A DNA stretch of 64,000 nucleotides. It comes from Arsenophonus nilaparvatae (GTDB lineage Bacteria > Pseudomonadota > Gammaproteobacteria > Enterobacterales > Enterobacteriaceae). Positions 42,752 through 51,788 of this stretch are shown here, in pieces; positions within the stretch are counted from its first letter, which is position 1; every line of letters begins with the position of its first letter. Position numbers and translations under genes: made by a program. The notes beneath the pieces are model-generated. The model ran no database searches. It saw nothing but the letters and a program-made list of their open reading frames with translations, and was not told the origin of the DNA. The DNA is taken from the NCBI RefSeq assembly GCF_000757905.1, contig NZ_JRLH01000004.1; one strand, given 5' to 3'.

Positions 42752-43720
42752 ATGAGTCAGCTAAATCCAATTTGTGTAGGAATTGATGTTTCTAAAGCTT
42801 CATTGGATATTGCAGGCACCAATAACATTGAGCAGTTCAGAGTCAGCAATAACCCTGACGGGTTCGATACCATCATTTATCAACTGAAAAAGAACAACAT
42901 AGCCTTGATTCTGATGGAAGCTACAGGTGGTCTCGAGGCAGCGATTGCATGCGCTCTTCAGGCTGAAGGTTTTGATGTTGCCGTTATCAATCCCAGGCAA
43001 GCCAGAGACTTTGCTCGATCCATGGGCTATCTGGCAAAGACTGATAGAATAGATGCCAGAGTTTTAGCTCAGATGGCTGATGTCATTAACCGCCATCCTG
43101 AGCGGTCACGTTTTATCCAGGCTATTCCTGATGCAGAGCGTCAGATTCTTGCTGCTATGGTGGTGCGCAGACGCCAGCTGATTGCAATGCTTGTAGCTGA
43201 AAGAAACCGGATGCATCCATCTCACCCGCAAAACAGAAAAAGCATCAGTAACATCATCAATGCACTAGAAAATGAACTTAAACGGATTGACGAGGATATG
43301 CATAAGCATATTACTGATCATTTCAACGAGCTTGCAGAGCGGCTAAGTACTATCAAAGGCATTGGTATGATGACTGCTGCTACATTGCTGGCAGAAGTCC
43401 CTGAGTTAGGGAAACTCTCGCGCAGGGAGATCAGTGCGCTGGTTGGGGTAGCTCCTGTTAATAGAGACTCGGGAACCATGCGTGGCCGACGAACCATTTT
43501 TGGCGGTCGGGCCGGAGTTCGAACCTCTTTGTACATGGCTGCACTGGTTGCAACTCGTTTCAATCCGGTGATAAAAGCATTTTACACACGGCTGGTTGCA
43601 GCAGGAAAAGCCAAAAAAGTGGCGCTGGTTGCCTGTATGCGCAAACTGCTGACTATCCTGAATGCGATTCTCAGAAAGAACCAAGAATGGGATGAGTCGT
43701 ATCATAACGTTGCTCCATAA
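42752..43720 (+). CDS. IS110-family DEDD recombinase
   Basis: 322 aa. The RuvC-like DEDD residues appear as CVGIDVSK (D), ILMEATGG (E) and KTDRIDARVLA (D, D); the C-terminal transposase_20 domain has LSTIKGIGMMTAATLLAEVP and LVGVAPVNRDSGTMRGRRTI with the conserved Ser. No frameshift, so potentially active. The ATG at 42752 is preceded by AAGGATGGG. Confidence 0.92.
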   Translation: MSQLNPICVGIDVSKASLDIAGTNNIEQFRVSNNPDGFDTIIYQLKKNNIALILMEATGGLEAAIACALQAEGFDVAVINPRQARDFARSMGYLAKTDRIDARVLAQMADVINRHPERSRFIQAIPDAERQILAAMVVRRRQLIAMLVAERNRMHPSHPQNRKSISNIINALENELKRIDEDMHKHITDHFNELAERLSTIKGIGMMTAATLLAEVPELGKLSRREISALVGVAPVNRDSGTMRGRRTIFGGRAGVRTSLYMAALVATRFNPVIKAFYTRLVAAGKAKKVALVACMRKLLTILNAILRKNQEWDESYHNVAP

Positions 43721-43760
43721 ATATACTGTTCAAGACAGTTGCTTTTCTTTTGAGGTGAGC

Positions 43761-44246
43761 ATGATTAATACGGATAAAGATTCACTAACATTTAATAGTT
43801 ATGCAGGTGTTGAGGACTTAAAGCGTTATGCCCGTGAAAGAGGAATTGATATACCCACTGATGACTCACATATTGAGTCGATGCTGGTGACGGCGATGGA
43901 CTATTTAACGTCACAGCCATGGTTAGGAAAACGGACTCGCTTAACCCAACCGCTATCTTTTCCACGCACAGGGTTATTTTATGACGGCGTGCCTGTTGCT
44001 AATGATGTCATCCCTAAGCCACTCATTATGGCGCAGTGTCGACTGGCGATTGAGTCAGAGAACGAGGATTTACAGCCAACGTTAGGGGGCGAAGTGACCA
44101 CAGAACGTATTGAGGGGGCTATCACGGTACAATATACCTCGGGGACAAATTCGGGTTCACCCAAATTTCCCTGGTTAAATGGTTTACTCAATGGCTTGTT
44201 AGATACCCGCTCTGGATTTGCCATCAATACCTTTTCGGTGAGGTGA
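43761..44246 (+). CDS. Head-tail connector protein
   Basis: 161 aa. DLKRYARERGIDIPTDDSHI, then ESMLVTAMDYLTSQPWLGKR, fits the Gp6/HK97-type adaptor family that adds to the portal. GAGGTGAGC precedes the ATG at 43761, which decides the start; the frame runs on upstream into the IS. Confidence 0.8.
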   Translation: MINTDKDSLTFNSYAGVEDLKRYARERGIDIPTDDSHIESMLVTAMDYLTSQPWLGKRTRLTQPLSFPRTGLFYDGVPVANDVIPKPLIMAQCRLAIESENEDLQPTLGGEVTTERIEGAITVQYTSGTNSGSPKFPWLNGLLNGLLDTRSGFAINTFSVR

Positions 44247-44248
44247 TA

Positions 44249-44599
44249 ATGCATCTTTATACCAGAATGGGTAAAACTAGTGAGCGATTGATAAAGCAGT
44301 ACGGCATGGACTATGTCTTAAAAAGAAAAGGCAAATTTTATGTTGATAAAAAGGGTCAGGAGATTATCGAACCCGATGTGGTATTAGCGGTGGTCGGGGT
44401 AAAGACACAGTTTGCTATCAATGAAGTGGACAATTCCCTCATTTTAACCAGTGATATTAAATTTATTGCAGATGCAAAGAGTCATATTCAAAAAGGAGAT
44501 ATTATTATCATCGATAACAGAAATCATCGAGTGATCGCTGTAAAAGAGATAAAGCCCCAACGTCAAACGATTTGTTTCATTGCACAACTGAGAGCTTGA
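44249..44599 (+). CDS. Head closure / head-tail joining protein candidate
   Basis: 116 aa, beta-rich (YGMDYVLKRKGKFYVDKKGQ, ...IQKGDIIIIDNRNHRVIAVK), in the position of the stopper/head-closure protein. Assigned mainly by gene order. Start taken at the ATG 44249. Confidence 0.6.
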   Translation: MHLYTRMGKTSERLIKQYGMDYVLKRKGKFYVDKKGQEIIEPDVVLAVVGVKTQFAINEVDNSLILTSDIKFIADAKSHIQKGDIIIIDNRNHRVIAVKEIKPQRQTICFIAQLRA

Positions 44600-44600
44600 T

Positions 44601-45086
44601 ATGGCAAATAATTTTACAGCCGCCATTAATGCGTTTATCAGCAAATCAGAAGAGAAAATGGAAGCGGTTACCAAGGTGACATTCATAAAGATACTTGCAA
44701 GGTTGGTCATGATGTCGCCAGTCGGTAATCCCTCTATCTGGCAAGTGAATGCTAAAATAGCCGAAAAAGGGAAAGGAAAAGAAAGGAAGCCAGCAGGGTA
44801 TACGGGGGGGAGATTTCGTGGCAACTGGCAAGTGACGTTTGATGAAGTACCAATGAAAGAAACGGGACGAATAGATAAAAGTGGCGAAGTAACACAAACT
44901 GAGGGTAATCTTGTTATCGGTCAGTTTAAAGTGGGTATGAAGTCGGTCTATTTTTCCAATGTGGTGCCTTATGCCTATCGGCTTGAGATGGGGCATTCAA
45001 AACAAGCACCGAAGGGTATGATACGGATTATGGCACAGGAATTTCAGCCGTTTTTTCATCAGGCAATCGCTGAGCGTAAAGGATGA
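44601..45086 (+). CDS. HK97 gp10-like neck protein
   Basis: 161 aa. SPVGNPSIWQ..., GRFRGNWQVTFDEVP and VPYAYRLEMGHSKQAPKGMI are typical of HK97 gp10-type neck proteins. Overlaps the next gene. Confidence 0.75.
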   Translation: MANNFTAAINAFISKSEEKMEAVTKVTFIKILARLVMMSPVGNPSIWQVNAKIAEKGKGKERKPAGYTGGRFRGNWQVTFDEVPMKETGRIDKSGEVTQTEGNLVIGQFKVGMKSVYFSNVVPYAYRLEMGHSKQAPKGMIRIMAQEFQPFFHQAIAERKG

Positions 45087-45484
45087 ACCCGTTAACCATT
45101 AATGCCGCCATACGGGCGCATATTGCTCAATTTGCTGAGTCTGAGAATATCAAGGTGGCCTGGCCAAATTGTGAATTCGATGATATCAATAAACCCTATC
45201 TACAATTGCACATCATGCCAGCGACAACGAAAAATTTAAGTTTATCGCTCGATATGCCAGTATTCAGCGGTGTCATTCAAATAAATGTGGTGGGTAAAGC
45301 AGGAACGGGCGATACGGCTGTCATGAATATTGCTAACCGTTTAACAAACTTTCTAACAAATGGTTTTTCGATGACCAATAGCCTTTTTCTAAGCGGTGAG
45401 CCAAGTTTATTTCCCGCCATCAGTGATCAGGTTAATTATATCCTCCCCGTCAGCATTCCTTATCGTTGTCACTCTACAATATAA
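45083..45484 (+). CDS. Tail terminator protein candidate
   Basis: 133 aa (DUF4128-like: IKVAWPNCEFDDINKPYLQL, ...GVIQINVVGKAGTGDTAVMN). By position and size it caps the tail tube. Followed by a terminator hairpin. Confidence 0.7.
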   Translation: MNPLTINAAIRAHIAQFAESENIKVAWPNCEFDDINKPYLQLHIMPATTKNLSLSLDMPVFSGVIQINVVGKAGTGDTAVMNIANRLTNFLTNGFSMTNSLFLSGEPSLFPAISDQVNYILPVSIPYRCHSTI

Positions 45485-45489
45485 CATTG

Positions 45490-45509
45490 CCGCCATATGG
45501 CGGTTTTTT
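45490..45509 (+). terminator. Intrinsic terminator inside the late operon
   Basis: CCGCC, ATAT, GGCGG, then six T, between the tail terminator and tail tube genes. Confidence 0.8.
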
Positions 45510-45534
45510 ATTAAGCCAATAACGAGGTTTTATC

Positions 45535-46185
45535 ATGGCATACAATATTCCTAATGGTTCGCGTGTTTATGTTGCCAATAAATATGCGGATGAGATAACA
45601 ATGACGGCGGCGACCAATGCGACAGAGGCGGTATTAACTGTCAACGCGATTGGCAGTATTAAAGCGGGCGATATTGTCCAAATTGATTGTGGTTGGAAGA
45701 AAATGTCAGGCGCTTTTAAAGTGAAAGAAGCAGCTGATACTCGTATTACACTGGTATCAATCGATACCACCGATAAAACCGTTTTTCCTGAGGGTGGGGC
45801 TAAAGGGAGTTTAAAGAAAGTGGAAGCATGGGAAGCAATGCCGCAAGTCATGATTTTATCAACGGAAGGGGGTGAGCAACAAACGCAGGAAATTCAATTT
45901 TTGGAAGATGAGCAGGCAGAAACGGTTGATACCTTTAAAAATGGCATCACGCAGGTTTATACGTTTGCCCATGATGCGAAATCACCCATCCGTAAGTTAT
46001 TGATGAAACTCGATGACAACAAGCAAATAACCACGATGCGTTTTTTCAATAAACGTGCCAGCGAGGATCGTTATTTTACTGCTTCGGTCTCTTTTCAGCG
46101 CGTGCCCAATACGGCCATCAATGAAGTTGAAAACGTGGTAGCCCGTTTCTCACTTAAATCTGATATGCAAATTTACTCGGTATAG
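45535..46185 (+). CDS. Major tail tube protein
   Basis: 216 aa, the expected size; KSPIRKLLMKLDDNKQITTM, RFFNKRASEDRYFTASVSFQ lies where lambda-type tail tube proteins have their core beta segment. AACGAGG lies before the ATG. Directly upstream of the tail chaperone pair. Confidence 0.8.
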   Translation: MAYNIPNGSRVYVANKYADEITMTAATNATEAVLTVNAIGSIKAGDIVQIDCGWKKMSGAFKVKEAADTRITLVSIDTTDKTVFPEGGAKGSLKKVEAWEAMPQVMILSTEGGEQQTQEIQFLEDEQAETVDTFKNGITQVYTFAHDAKSPIRKLLMKLDDNKQITTMRFFNKRASEDRYFTASVSFQRVPNTAINEVENVVARFSLKSDMQIYSV

Positions 46186-46199
46186 TTTAAGGATGCAGC

Positions 46200-46505
46200 A
46201 TGGCAAAATTTACCCTGATACCCAAGCCAACGTTTAAAGCCAATGTGCTCATTCCGGTGGCGGGCAAAAAAGAGCCAGAGGTAGTGACCTTCACCTTTAA
46301 TCATAAAGCCATGAGTGAACTGGAAACCATGCGCGAGATGCCGATTGATGAGTTCTACCAGCAGATTATTGCTGACTGGGCAATTGAAGCGCCTTATCAC
46401 GCTGATAATTTAAAGCTGTTATTTGACAACTATCCCTCAGCTGCCAGCGCCATTAGTACAACGTATTATAGCGAACTATTAGGCCAACGCGAAAAAAACT
46501 CCTAG
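46200..46505 (+). CDS. Tail assembly chaperone (G part)
   Basis: 101 aa; FTLIPKPTFKANVLIPVAGK, ...FTFNHKAMSELETMREMP resembles the N-terminal part of the G/GT chaperone pair. It ends six bases after a slippery heptamer; part of the product is expected to continue as the G-T fusion into the next frame. Confidence 0.8.
   Translation: MAKFTLIPKPTFKANVLIPVAGKKEPEVVTFTFNHKAMSELETMREMPIDEFYQQIIADWAIEAPYHADNLKLLFDNYPSAASAISTTYYSELLGQREKNS
46493..46499 (+). other. Programmed -1 frameshift site AAAAAAC
   Basis: A AAA AAC in the correct phase (zero-frame codons GAA AAA AAC at 46491-46499), with stop TAG at 46503. A -1 slip enters the frame of the next gene (LLAVVAAMYGGMTETDIRNF). Confidence 0.85.
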
Positions 46506-46519
46506 CGGTCGTTGCGGCC

Positions 46520-46804
46520 ATGTATGGCGGCATGACCGAGACCGATATCCGCAACTTTGAGGCTGCCTTTGGTTTTACGCCGGAAGACAGCGAGGTCGAA
46601 GTCTGGGCAGATGTCTGGGCGGCGTATCTCACCTTTAATGCGCTGCGTACTCAGTGGCGAATGGGCGTGAATGGGCCAACAGGGCTGGATTATAGTGTAT
46701 TGCCACAGGTTATTGATTTATTAAACCTGAACAGTGATAAGACGACTTTGTTTAATGATATCCGGGTGATGGAAGCGAAAGCCTTAGCGATAATGCACCA
46801 ATAA
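46520..46804 (+). CDS. Tail assembly chaperone (T part, DUF1799-type)
   Basis: 94 aa from the first ATG, but probably made chiefly as the C-terminus of a frameshift fusion from the previous gene. FEAAFGFTPEDSEVEVWADV, WAAYLTFNALRTQWRMGVNG and GLDYSVLPQVIDLL fit the DUF1799 chaperone part. The gene lies just before the tape measure, as always for GT. Confidence 0.8.
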   Translation: MYGGMTETDIRNFEAAFGFTPEDSEVEVWADVWAAYLTFNALRTQWRMGVNGPTGLDYSVLPQVIDLLNLNSDKTTLFNDIRVMEAKALAIMHQ

Positions 46805-46858
46805 GGCGGATATTTTTATCACAGGCTTTAAATTTTTTGTTGTTTGAAGGAAAATATA

Positions 46859-49822
46859 ATGACTGATATCGCCACGATTTCATTAAAAGTCAACACGGCG
46901 GATTTGGAAAGAGGTCAACAGAAATTAAAGTCCTTTCAGGAAACAGCAGAAAAAGTTGAAAAGGCTTCATCAAATCTGGAGGGCGGATTAAAAAAAGTCA
47001 GCTTAGCCTCACTAAGAAATGCTGAAACCCTTAAGACGCAAAAAAATGAACTTAATGACCTGTTAAATCGCATTAATCCCACCAATAAAGCGTTTGATGA
47101 ACTGGATAAAATTAGCCGTAAGCTTGCCGCTTCACATCAAAAAGGTTTACTCCCCCTTGACCAGTTTATTGATTACAACACGATACTGGAAGAGTCGAGA
47201 GATAAGCTAAGCAAGATGAATCTGGCGCTGACCGCAGAAGGGAGAGCACTCCTTGTCCAGGAAGAAGCTTCAAAACGCGCGAAGTTAGCCGCGGATAATT
47301 TTCTAAACACATTAAAACAGCAATCAGACACGATAGGCAAGACGCGAACTGAAATTCTTGAACTGAAAGCGGCCCAGATGGGTATTTCTCAACAAGCAGC
47401 GCCGATGATTGCCAGGTTAAAAGCACAAGAAAAAGCGTTTATGAATGGCGCAGTAACGATGGGGCAATATCGTCATGCAATGCGTATGTTACCGATGCAG
47501 ATGACCGATGTGGTGACCTCATTGGCTTCCGGTATGCCGGCCTGGATGGTATTGGTGCAGCAAGGTGGACAGATTAAAGATTCGTTTGGCGGTGTGGGTA
47601 ATGCCTTTAAAGCAATAGGCTCAATATTGACCCCTACCCGATTGTTGATGGGGGGATTGGCAGGTGTTACGGCAGCGGTTGCCATCGCCGCTTATAAAGG
47701 CTCACAAGAGTTTAGTGAATTTAACAAACATCTTATTTTAACGGGTGGGTATGCAGGGAAAACGGCGGGGCAACTTGATAGGTTGGCCAAACAGTTGTCA
47801 GCAGATGGCATCACACAAGGGGGAATGGCGGATGTAATCACTAAAGTTGTGGGGTCGGGTTCATTTTCTGGCAATGAAATTGATAATATTGCCAATGTCG
47901 CTGCCAGAATGGAAAAATGGGTGGGTCAATCTGTTGATGAAACAATAAAACAGTTCCAGCGCATCAAAGATGACCCAGTTAAAGCGATTAACGAACTTGA
48001 CAAAAGCCTGCATTTTCTGACTGAAACACAATTAGAACAGATATCGACATTAGAGGAACAGGGAAGAAAGCACGAAGCGGCTAAAGTTGCCATGGAAGCC
48101 TATGCGACTGCAACGAAGAATAGCACCCAGCAGATAAAAGCGAATTTAGGTTACCTTGAGTCAGCCTGGGCAGCGGTTAACGATAAAGCAAGACTCGCCT
48201 GGGATAGCATGTTAGATATTGGTCGTGAACACACATTAGACCAGAAGATACGTGAATATGAAGAAAGATTAGTCGCATTCCAGGTAAATCCGGTTGCAAG
48301 ATTAAATTATTATCATGCCTCAGGGAAAACAGAGACAGATTTAAGGCGTGAACTTGATTTACTGAAAGAGAAAAAATATCAACAAGATATTGAAAATCAG
48401 AGAAAGCAAGCGGTTGTAAGGGCTCAAGAGGCAGAGAAAGCACGGTTCAGGGTTGACGAGGCGCTTAACCGCAAATATGAAAATGCGGAAGAAAAGCATC
48501 AAAGTGAGCTTGAAAGAATAAGAAATTCAGGCGGTTCAAAATCCGTAGTCGATGAAGCGATAAGGCGTGAAAATGCCCGTTATGCGAAAGAAAAATCAAG
48601 TCCAGATTCAAAAACTGATGCATACCGCCCGTCTTTAGGCACACGTTGGGAAGAGGAAGCGCAAGCCAGAAACAGAGCACTGCAGGCAGAACTACGAACG
48701 TTACAGGATGAAAGTCAATATGTTGGGATTATCAGCCAGCAACGCCGAGCTCTTTTTAAAACAGAAAACCAGTTAGTCATTCTTGAAGAGGCCAGAAGTG
48801 GCACAAACCAACGACGATTGAGTGAAGATGAGCAGTCATTATTATTAAAAAAAGAAGCCATTCTCTCTGAGAAGCGTGAAGCTGCAGAGATAGGCGATAA
48901 AATTGAGAAACAAAAACAACTCAATGCCTTGCGGTTATCGAATGATGGATTGAAAGAAGAAATAAGACTTAGGCTGGAGAGTATTGGCAAAACTGAGATT
49001 CAAATAGCTAAAGAGCAAGCGCTAAAGAAATATCGTGAAGAAATGGCGCGTAAAGGGATTGATCAAGAAAATCCTGAATATGGGCGAGGACTTTCACTCA
49101 TTGATGAGAAGTACAAAAATGAGGCGTCATTGCGGAAAAACTGGGAAGCAGGGATTAAGCGAGGATTTACAAATTTCGAACAACAAGCGACTGATGCTTA
49201 TGCCAATGTCGCCAATGTTACCCAATTTGCCTTTGAGGGAATGAGTCAGTCACTGACTGATTTTTTGGTAACAGGCAAGGCTAATTTTGCTGATTTCACA
49301 AAATCATTACTTGAAATGATGGTGAAGTTAATGACGCAGATGGCCATTTTAAAAGCGATGAAATCGGCTTTCGGTGGGCAGACAGGCGGAGTTGGAGGCG
49401 CGATTGCCGGTATTTTAGGTTTCTCCTCAGGCGGATATGTGGGCGGTGGGGGTAAATATGACCCGAAAGGTATCGTTCATGGTGGGGAATTTGTATTTAC
49501 CAAAGAAGCCACCCAACGACTAGGAATTGTTAACCTGTATCGCCTGATGGATGCAAGTCAGCGGGGCTATGCTTCAGGGGGGTATGTGGGCGCATCTTCA
49601 GCGCCCATGTACGGTATGCAGCCCATAGCAAGCGGTATCAATGTCAATTTAGGCGGTATCCATGTTGATGGTCAACCGCAGCAATCCAGCCCTTCCAATG
49701 TCGATATGCGCGCTGCCGAACAATCCTTAACCCAGAAAATTAAATCTGTTTTAGTGGCGGAGAGTCGAGATGGCGGTGATTTGCATAAAATTATCAAGGC
49801 AGTTAATGGGCGGGGTTATTAA
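46859..49822 (+). CDS. Tail tape measure protein
   Basis: 987 aa determining tail length. N-terminal coiled coil (LKSFQETAEKVEKASSNLEG), the lambda-type TMP region (MRMLPMQMTDVVTSLASGMP, AWMVLVQQGGQIKDSFGGVG, a hydrophobic segment AGVTAAVAIAAY), a long charged helical middle and the C-terminal lambda_tail block (ANFADFTKSLLEMMVKLMTQ, GGEFVFTKEATQRLG). AAGGAAAA precedes the ATG at 46859; the frame opens at a TTG at 46844. Confidence 0.92.
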   Translation: MTDIATISLKVNTADLERGQQKLKSFQETAEKVEKASSNLEGGLKKVSLASLRNAETLKTQKNELNDLLNRINPTNKAFDELDKISRKLAASHQKGLLPLDQFIDYNTILEESRDKLSKMNLALTAEGRALLVQEEASKRAKLAADNFLNTLKQQSDTIGKTRTEILELKAAQMGISQQAAPMIARLKAQEKAFMNGAVTMGQYRHAMRMLPMQMTDVVTSLASGMPAWMVLVQQGGQIKDSFGGVGNAFKAIGSILTPTRLLMGGLAGVTAAVAIAAYKGSQEFSEFNKHLILTGGYAGKTAGQLDRLAKQLSADGITQGGMADVITKVVGSGSFSGNEIDNIANVAARMEKWVGQSVDETIKQFQRIKDDPVKAINELDKSLHFLTETQLEQISTLEEQGRKHEAAKVAMEAYATATKNSTQQIKANLGYLESAWAAVNDKARLAWDSMLDIGREHTLDQKIREYEERLVAFQVNPVARLNYYHASGKTETDLRRELDLLKEKKYQQDIENQRKQAVVRAQEAEKARFRVDEALNRKYENAEEKHQSELERIRNSGGSKSVVDEAIRRENARYAKEKSSPDSKTDAYRPSLGTRWEEEAQARNRALQAELRTLQDESQYVGIISQQRRALFKTENQLVILEEARSGTNQRRLSEDEQSLLLKKEAILSEKREAAEIGDKIEKQKQLNALRLSNDGLKEEIRLRLESIGKTEIQIAKEQALKKYREEMARKGIDQENPEYGRGLSLIDEKYKNEASLRKNWEAGIKRGFTNFEQQATDAYANVANVTQFAFEGMSQSLTDFLVTGKANFADFTKSLLEMMVKLMTQMAILKAMKSAFGGQTGGVGGAIAGILGFSSGGYVGGGGKYDPKGIVHGGEFVFTKEATQRLGIVNLYRLMDASQRGYASGGYVGASSAPMYGMQPIASGINVNLGGIHVDGQPQQSSPSNVDMRAAEQSLTQKIKSVLVAESRDGGDLHKIIKAVNGRGY

Positions 49823-49926
49823 TCCGATAAGCGTATTTTTTATGCAGCAATTAGCTTCTTTTGATATAGTTACCTATGAATAAAATTAATGGTTAGCTAG
49901 ATGATGGTTAAATTAAAGGAAAAACA

Positions 49927-50604
49927 ATGAAAAAAACGTTATTGTTTTTAATCCCCCTATTATTTTCTGGCGCAGTAATGGCAAAAGCCGGTGAAAGTAC
50001 GCTTTCTTTTGGTTATTTGAATGTAAAGTCTAATGAGGTTAAAGACCAAGTTAATCTGTTAAGAGAAAAGGCAAGGAAAGCGGGTGATGAAATGAATAAT
50101 CACTTTGGCAAATCGGCAACCCTTTCCTTAGATAGTTATCATGATTTAGGTGGCGCTTTTATGCGTTACCGGTATGAAATCGATGACGAATGGGGTGTAA
50201 TCGGTTCAATTGCCTATTCTACCAAAGATTATAATGCCACTGCAAAAGCGAATAAAAATGATAACAAAGATAGAATACGTGCTACAGGTAAAGTATCCGG
50301 TGATTATGTTTCTTTGATGGTGGGTCCCACTTATCGCGTTAATGACTCTGTCAGCCTTTATGGACTAATCGGTGGCGCCTATAAGAAAGCTTCTTATGAA
50401 TCGAATTCACAAGAGTTCAGAGATAATAAATTAGTTAATAGCGCTAAGTATTCAAATTCAGATAACAAAACACAGTTAGCCTATGGGGTGGGTATGCAAG
50501 TCAACTTCTGGCAAGGGGCAACTTTAGACGTGGGTTATGAACGTTCAGGCAGTGGCGAGTGGAAAACAGACGCATTTACGGTTGGCGTAGGATATAAGTT
50601 TTAA
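49927..50604 (+). CDS. Ail/Lom/OmpX-family outer-membrane protein
   Basis: 225 aa with a signal peptide (MKKTLLFLIPLLFSGAVMA) and an eight-strand barrel pattern ending in YKF with C-terminal Phe. ESTLSFGYLNVKSN, VSLMVGPTYRVNDSVSLYGL and GATLDVGYERSGSGEW mark the Ail/Lom family, which confers serum resistance or adhesion on lysogens. It sits between tape measure and tail M genes, like lom in lambda, with its own spacer and a terminator behind, so it is a lysogenic-conversion gene. Confidence 0.9.
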   Translation: MKKTLLFLIPLLFSGAVMAKAGESTLSFGYLNVKSNEVKDQVNLLREKARKAGDEMNNHFGKSATLSLDSYHDLGGAFMRYRYEIDDEWGVIGSIAYSTKDYNATAKANKNDNKDRIRATGKVSGDYVSLMVGPTYRVNDSVSLYGLIGGAYKKASYESNSQEFRDNKLVNSAKYSNSDNKTQLAYGVGMQVNFWQGATLDVGYERSGSGEWKTDAFTVGVGYKF

Positions 50605-50662
50605 GGCACCTTGAGATGCATTCAACGGTAAAATTGATAAATTAATTTTACTAAAAAACGAG

Positions 50663-50689
50663 AAAAGTCACTTAATCGTGACTTTTTTG
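50663..50689 (+). terminator. Intrinsic terminator after the Ail-like gene
   Basis: AAAAGTCAC, a 6-nt loop, GTGACTTTTTT. Confidence 0.88.
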
Positions 50690-50706
50690 TTTATGGAGTC
50701 AACTGA

Positions 50707-51048
50707 ATGGACGAATTTAGATGGCGAACCCAGATTCAAGACAGCCCAACGGGCGAGTACAGGCATCGAGTTAAAGAAGTGGAATTTGGGGATGGCTACA
50801 AGCAGGTATCCGCCGAGGGTATTAATCCCGAATCGCAATCCTGGCCTTTCTCTTATTTAGGTAAAAAAGCCGACGTGATGCCTATCTTTGATTTTATTCG
50901 CCAACACACTATAAAGTCTTTTATCTGGATGCCCCCGTTTGGTGTCAAGGGAGTGTATCGGGTAAAAGCCGATTCAATCAAGATGACGCCGGTTGCGCGT
51001 GATGTCATGAAAATATCGGCCAGGTTTGAGGAGGCTTTCTCAGCATGA
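50707..51048 (+). CDS. Minor tail protein M
   Basis: 113 aa of the lambda gpM family: VKEVEFGDGYKQVSAEGINP, ...SFIWMPPFGVKGVYRVKADS, and ISARFEEAFSA. Part of the tail-tip set M-L-K-I-J that follows in lambda order with overlapping starts. Confidence 0.87.
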   Translation: MDEFRWRTQIQDSPTGEYRHRVKEVEFGDGYKQVSAEGINPESQSWPFSYLGKKADVMPIFDFIRQHTIKSFIWMPPFGVKGVYRVKADSIKMTPVARDVMKISARFEEAFSA

Positions 51049-51788
51049 CAATGCATTCAGATGTACAAAAATTAGAACCCGGTGAAAAAATCCAGTTGGT
51101 GGAAGTCGATGGCAGTGCTTTTGGTGGTCCGGTTTTGCGTTTTCATGCTTATAATCTTCGTTACACCCCCGAAGAAATTGAAAAGGCAGAAGATAAATTA
51201 AAGCCGAAGCCTATCTGGTGGCAAGGTAACGAATATGGCGCCTGGCCTTATGAAATTTCGGGTTTATCAAAAAGCAGTGAGGGAAGTCAAGCCAGACCGA
51301 TACTGAAAGTGGAGAATATTGATAGTCTGATATCATCACTGTGCCTGCAATTTGATGACATGGTTCAGGCAAAAGTAACCATTTATGAGACCTTTTCACA
51401 TTATCTGGATAGCAGAAATTTCCCTGATGATAATCCCACCGCGAATCCGGATGAATGCTTTAAACAGGTATTTTATGTTGACCGCAAAAGTCATGAGGAA
51501 GCGGGGGGAATTATTCAATTTGAACTGGCTTGCCCGTTTGATTTACAAGGCGTTATGTTGCCAGTGCGTCAAATTCATCATCTCTGTTACTGGTGCATGC
51601 GGGGCTGGTATCGTTCAGGTAATGGATGTGCCTATAATGGTAAACGCTATTTTGACGAGAAAGGCAATTCGGTTAATGACCCCGCCTTAGATGTTTGTGG
51701 TGGGCTGATGAGCGATTGTAAAAAGCGATTTGGTGAAAATGCGGCCTTGGATTTTGGCGGATTTCCAGCAGCAGGATTAATCCGATGA
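51045..51788 (+). CDS. Minor tail protein L
   Basis: 247 aa of the lambda gpL family. The C-terminal Cys set (HHLCYWCMRGWYRSGNGCAY, DVCGGLMSDCKKRFG) corresponds to the iron-sulfur cluster site of gpL. Overlaps M and K by ATGA-type junctions. Confidence 0.88.
   Translation: MTMHSDVQKLEPGEKIQLVEVDGSAFGGPVLRFHAYNLRYTPEEIEKAEDKLKPKPIWWQGNEYGAWPYEISGLSKSSEGSQARPILKVENIDSLISSLCLQFDDMVQAKVTIYETFSHYLDSRNFPDDNPTANPDECFKQVFYVDRKSHEEAGGIIQFELACPFDLQGVMLPVRQIHHLCYWCMRGWYRSGNGCAYNGKRYFDEKGNSVNDPALDVCGGLMSDCKKRFGENAALDFGGFPAAGLIR

Larger units (their letters stand above)
42583..43740 (+). mobile_element. IS110-family insertion sequence (ends approximate)
   Basis: A single recombinase gene with about 170 bases of structured noncoding DNA before it and almost none after it, inserted between the capsid gene and the next head gene. 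As usual for IS110 there are no clear terminal inverted repeats or target duplication, so the exact ends are estimates. Confidence 0.75.

Noticed and set aside
43406..43705. Antisense frames within the IS110 recombinase
   Set aside because: Shadow frames of a recombinase whose DEDD motifs are all in the plus-strand frame.
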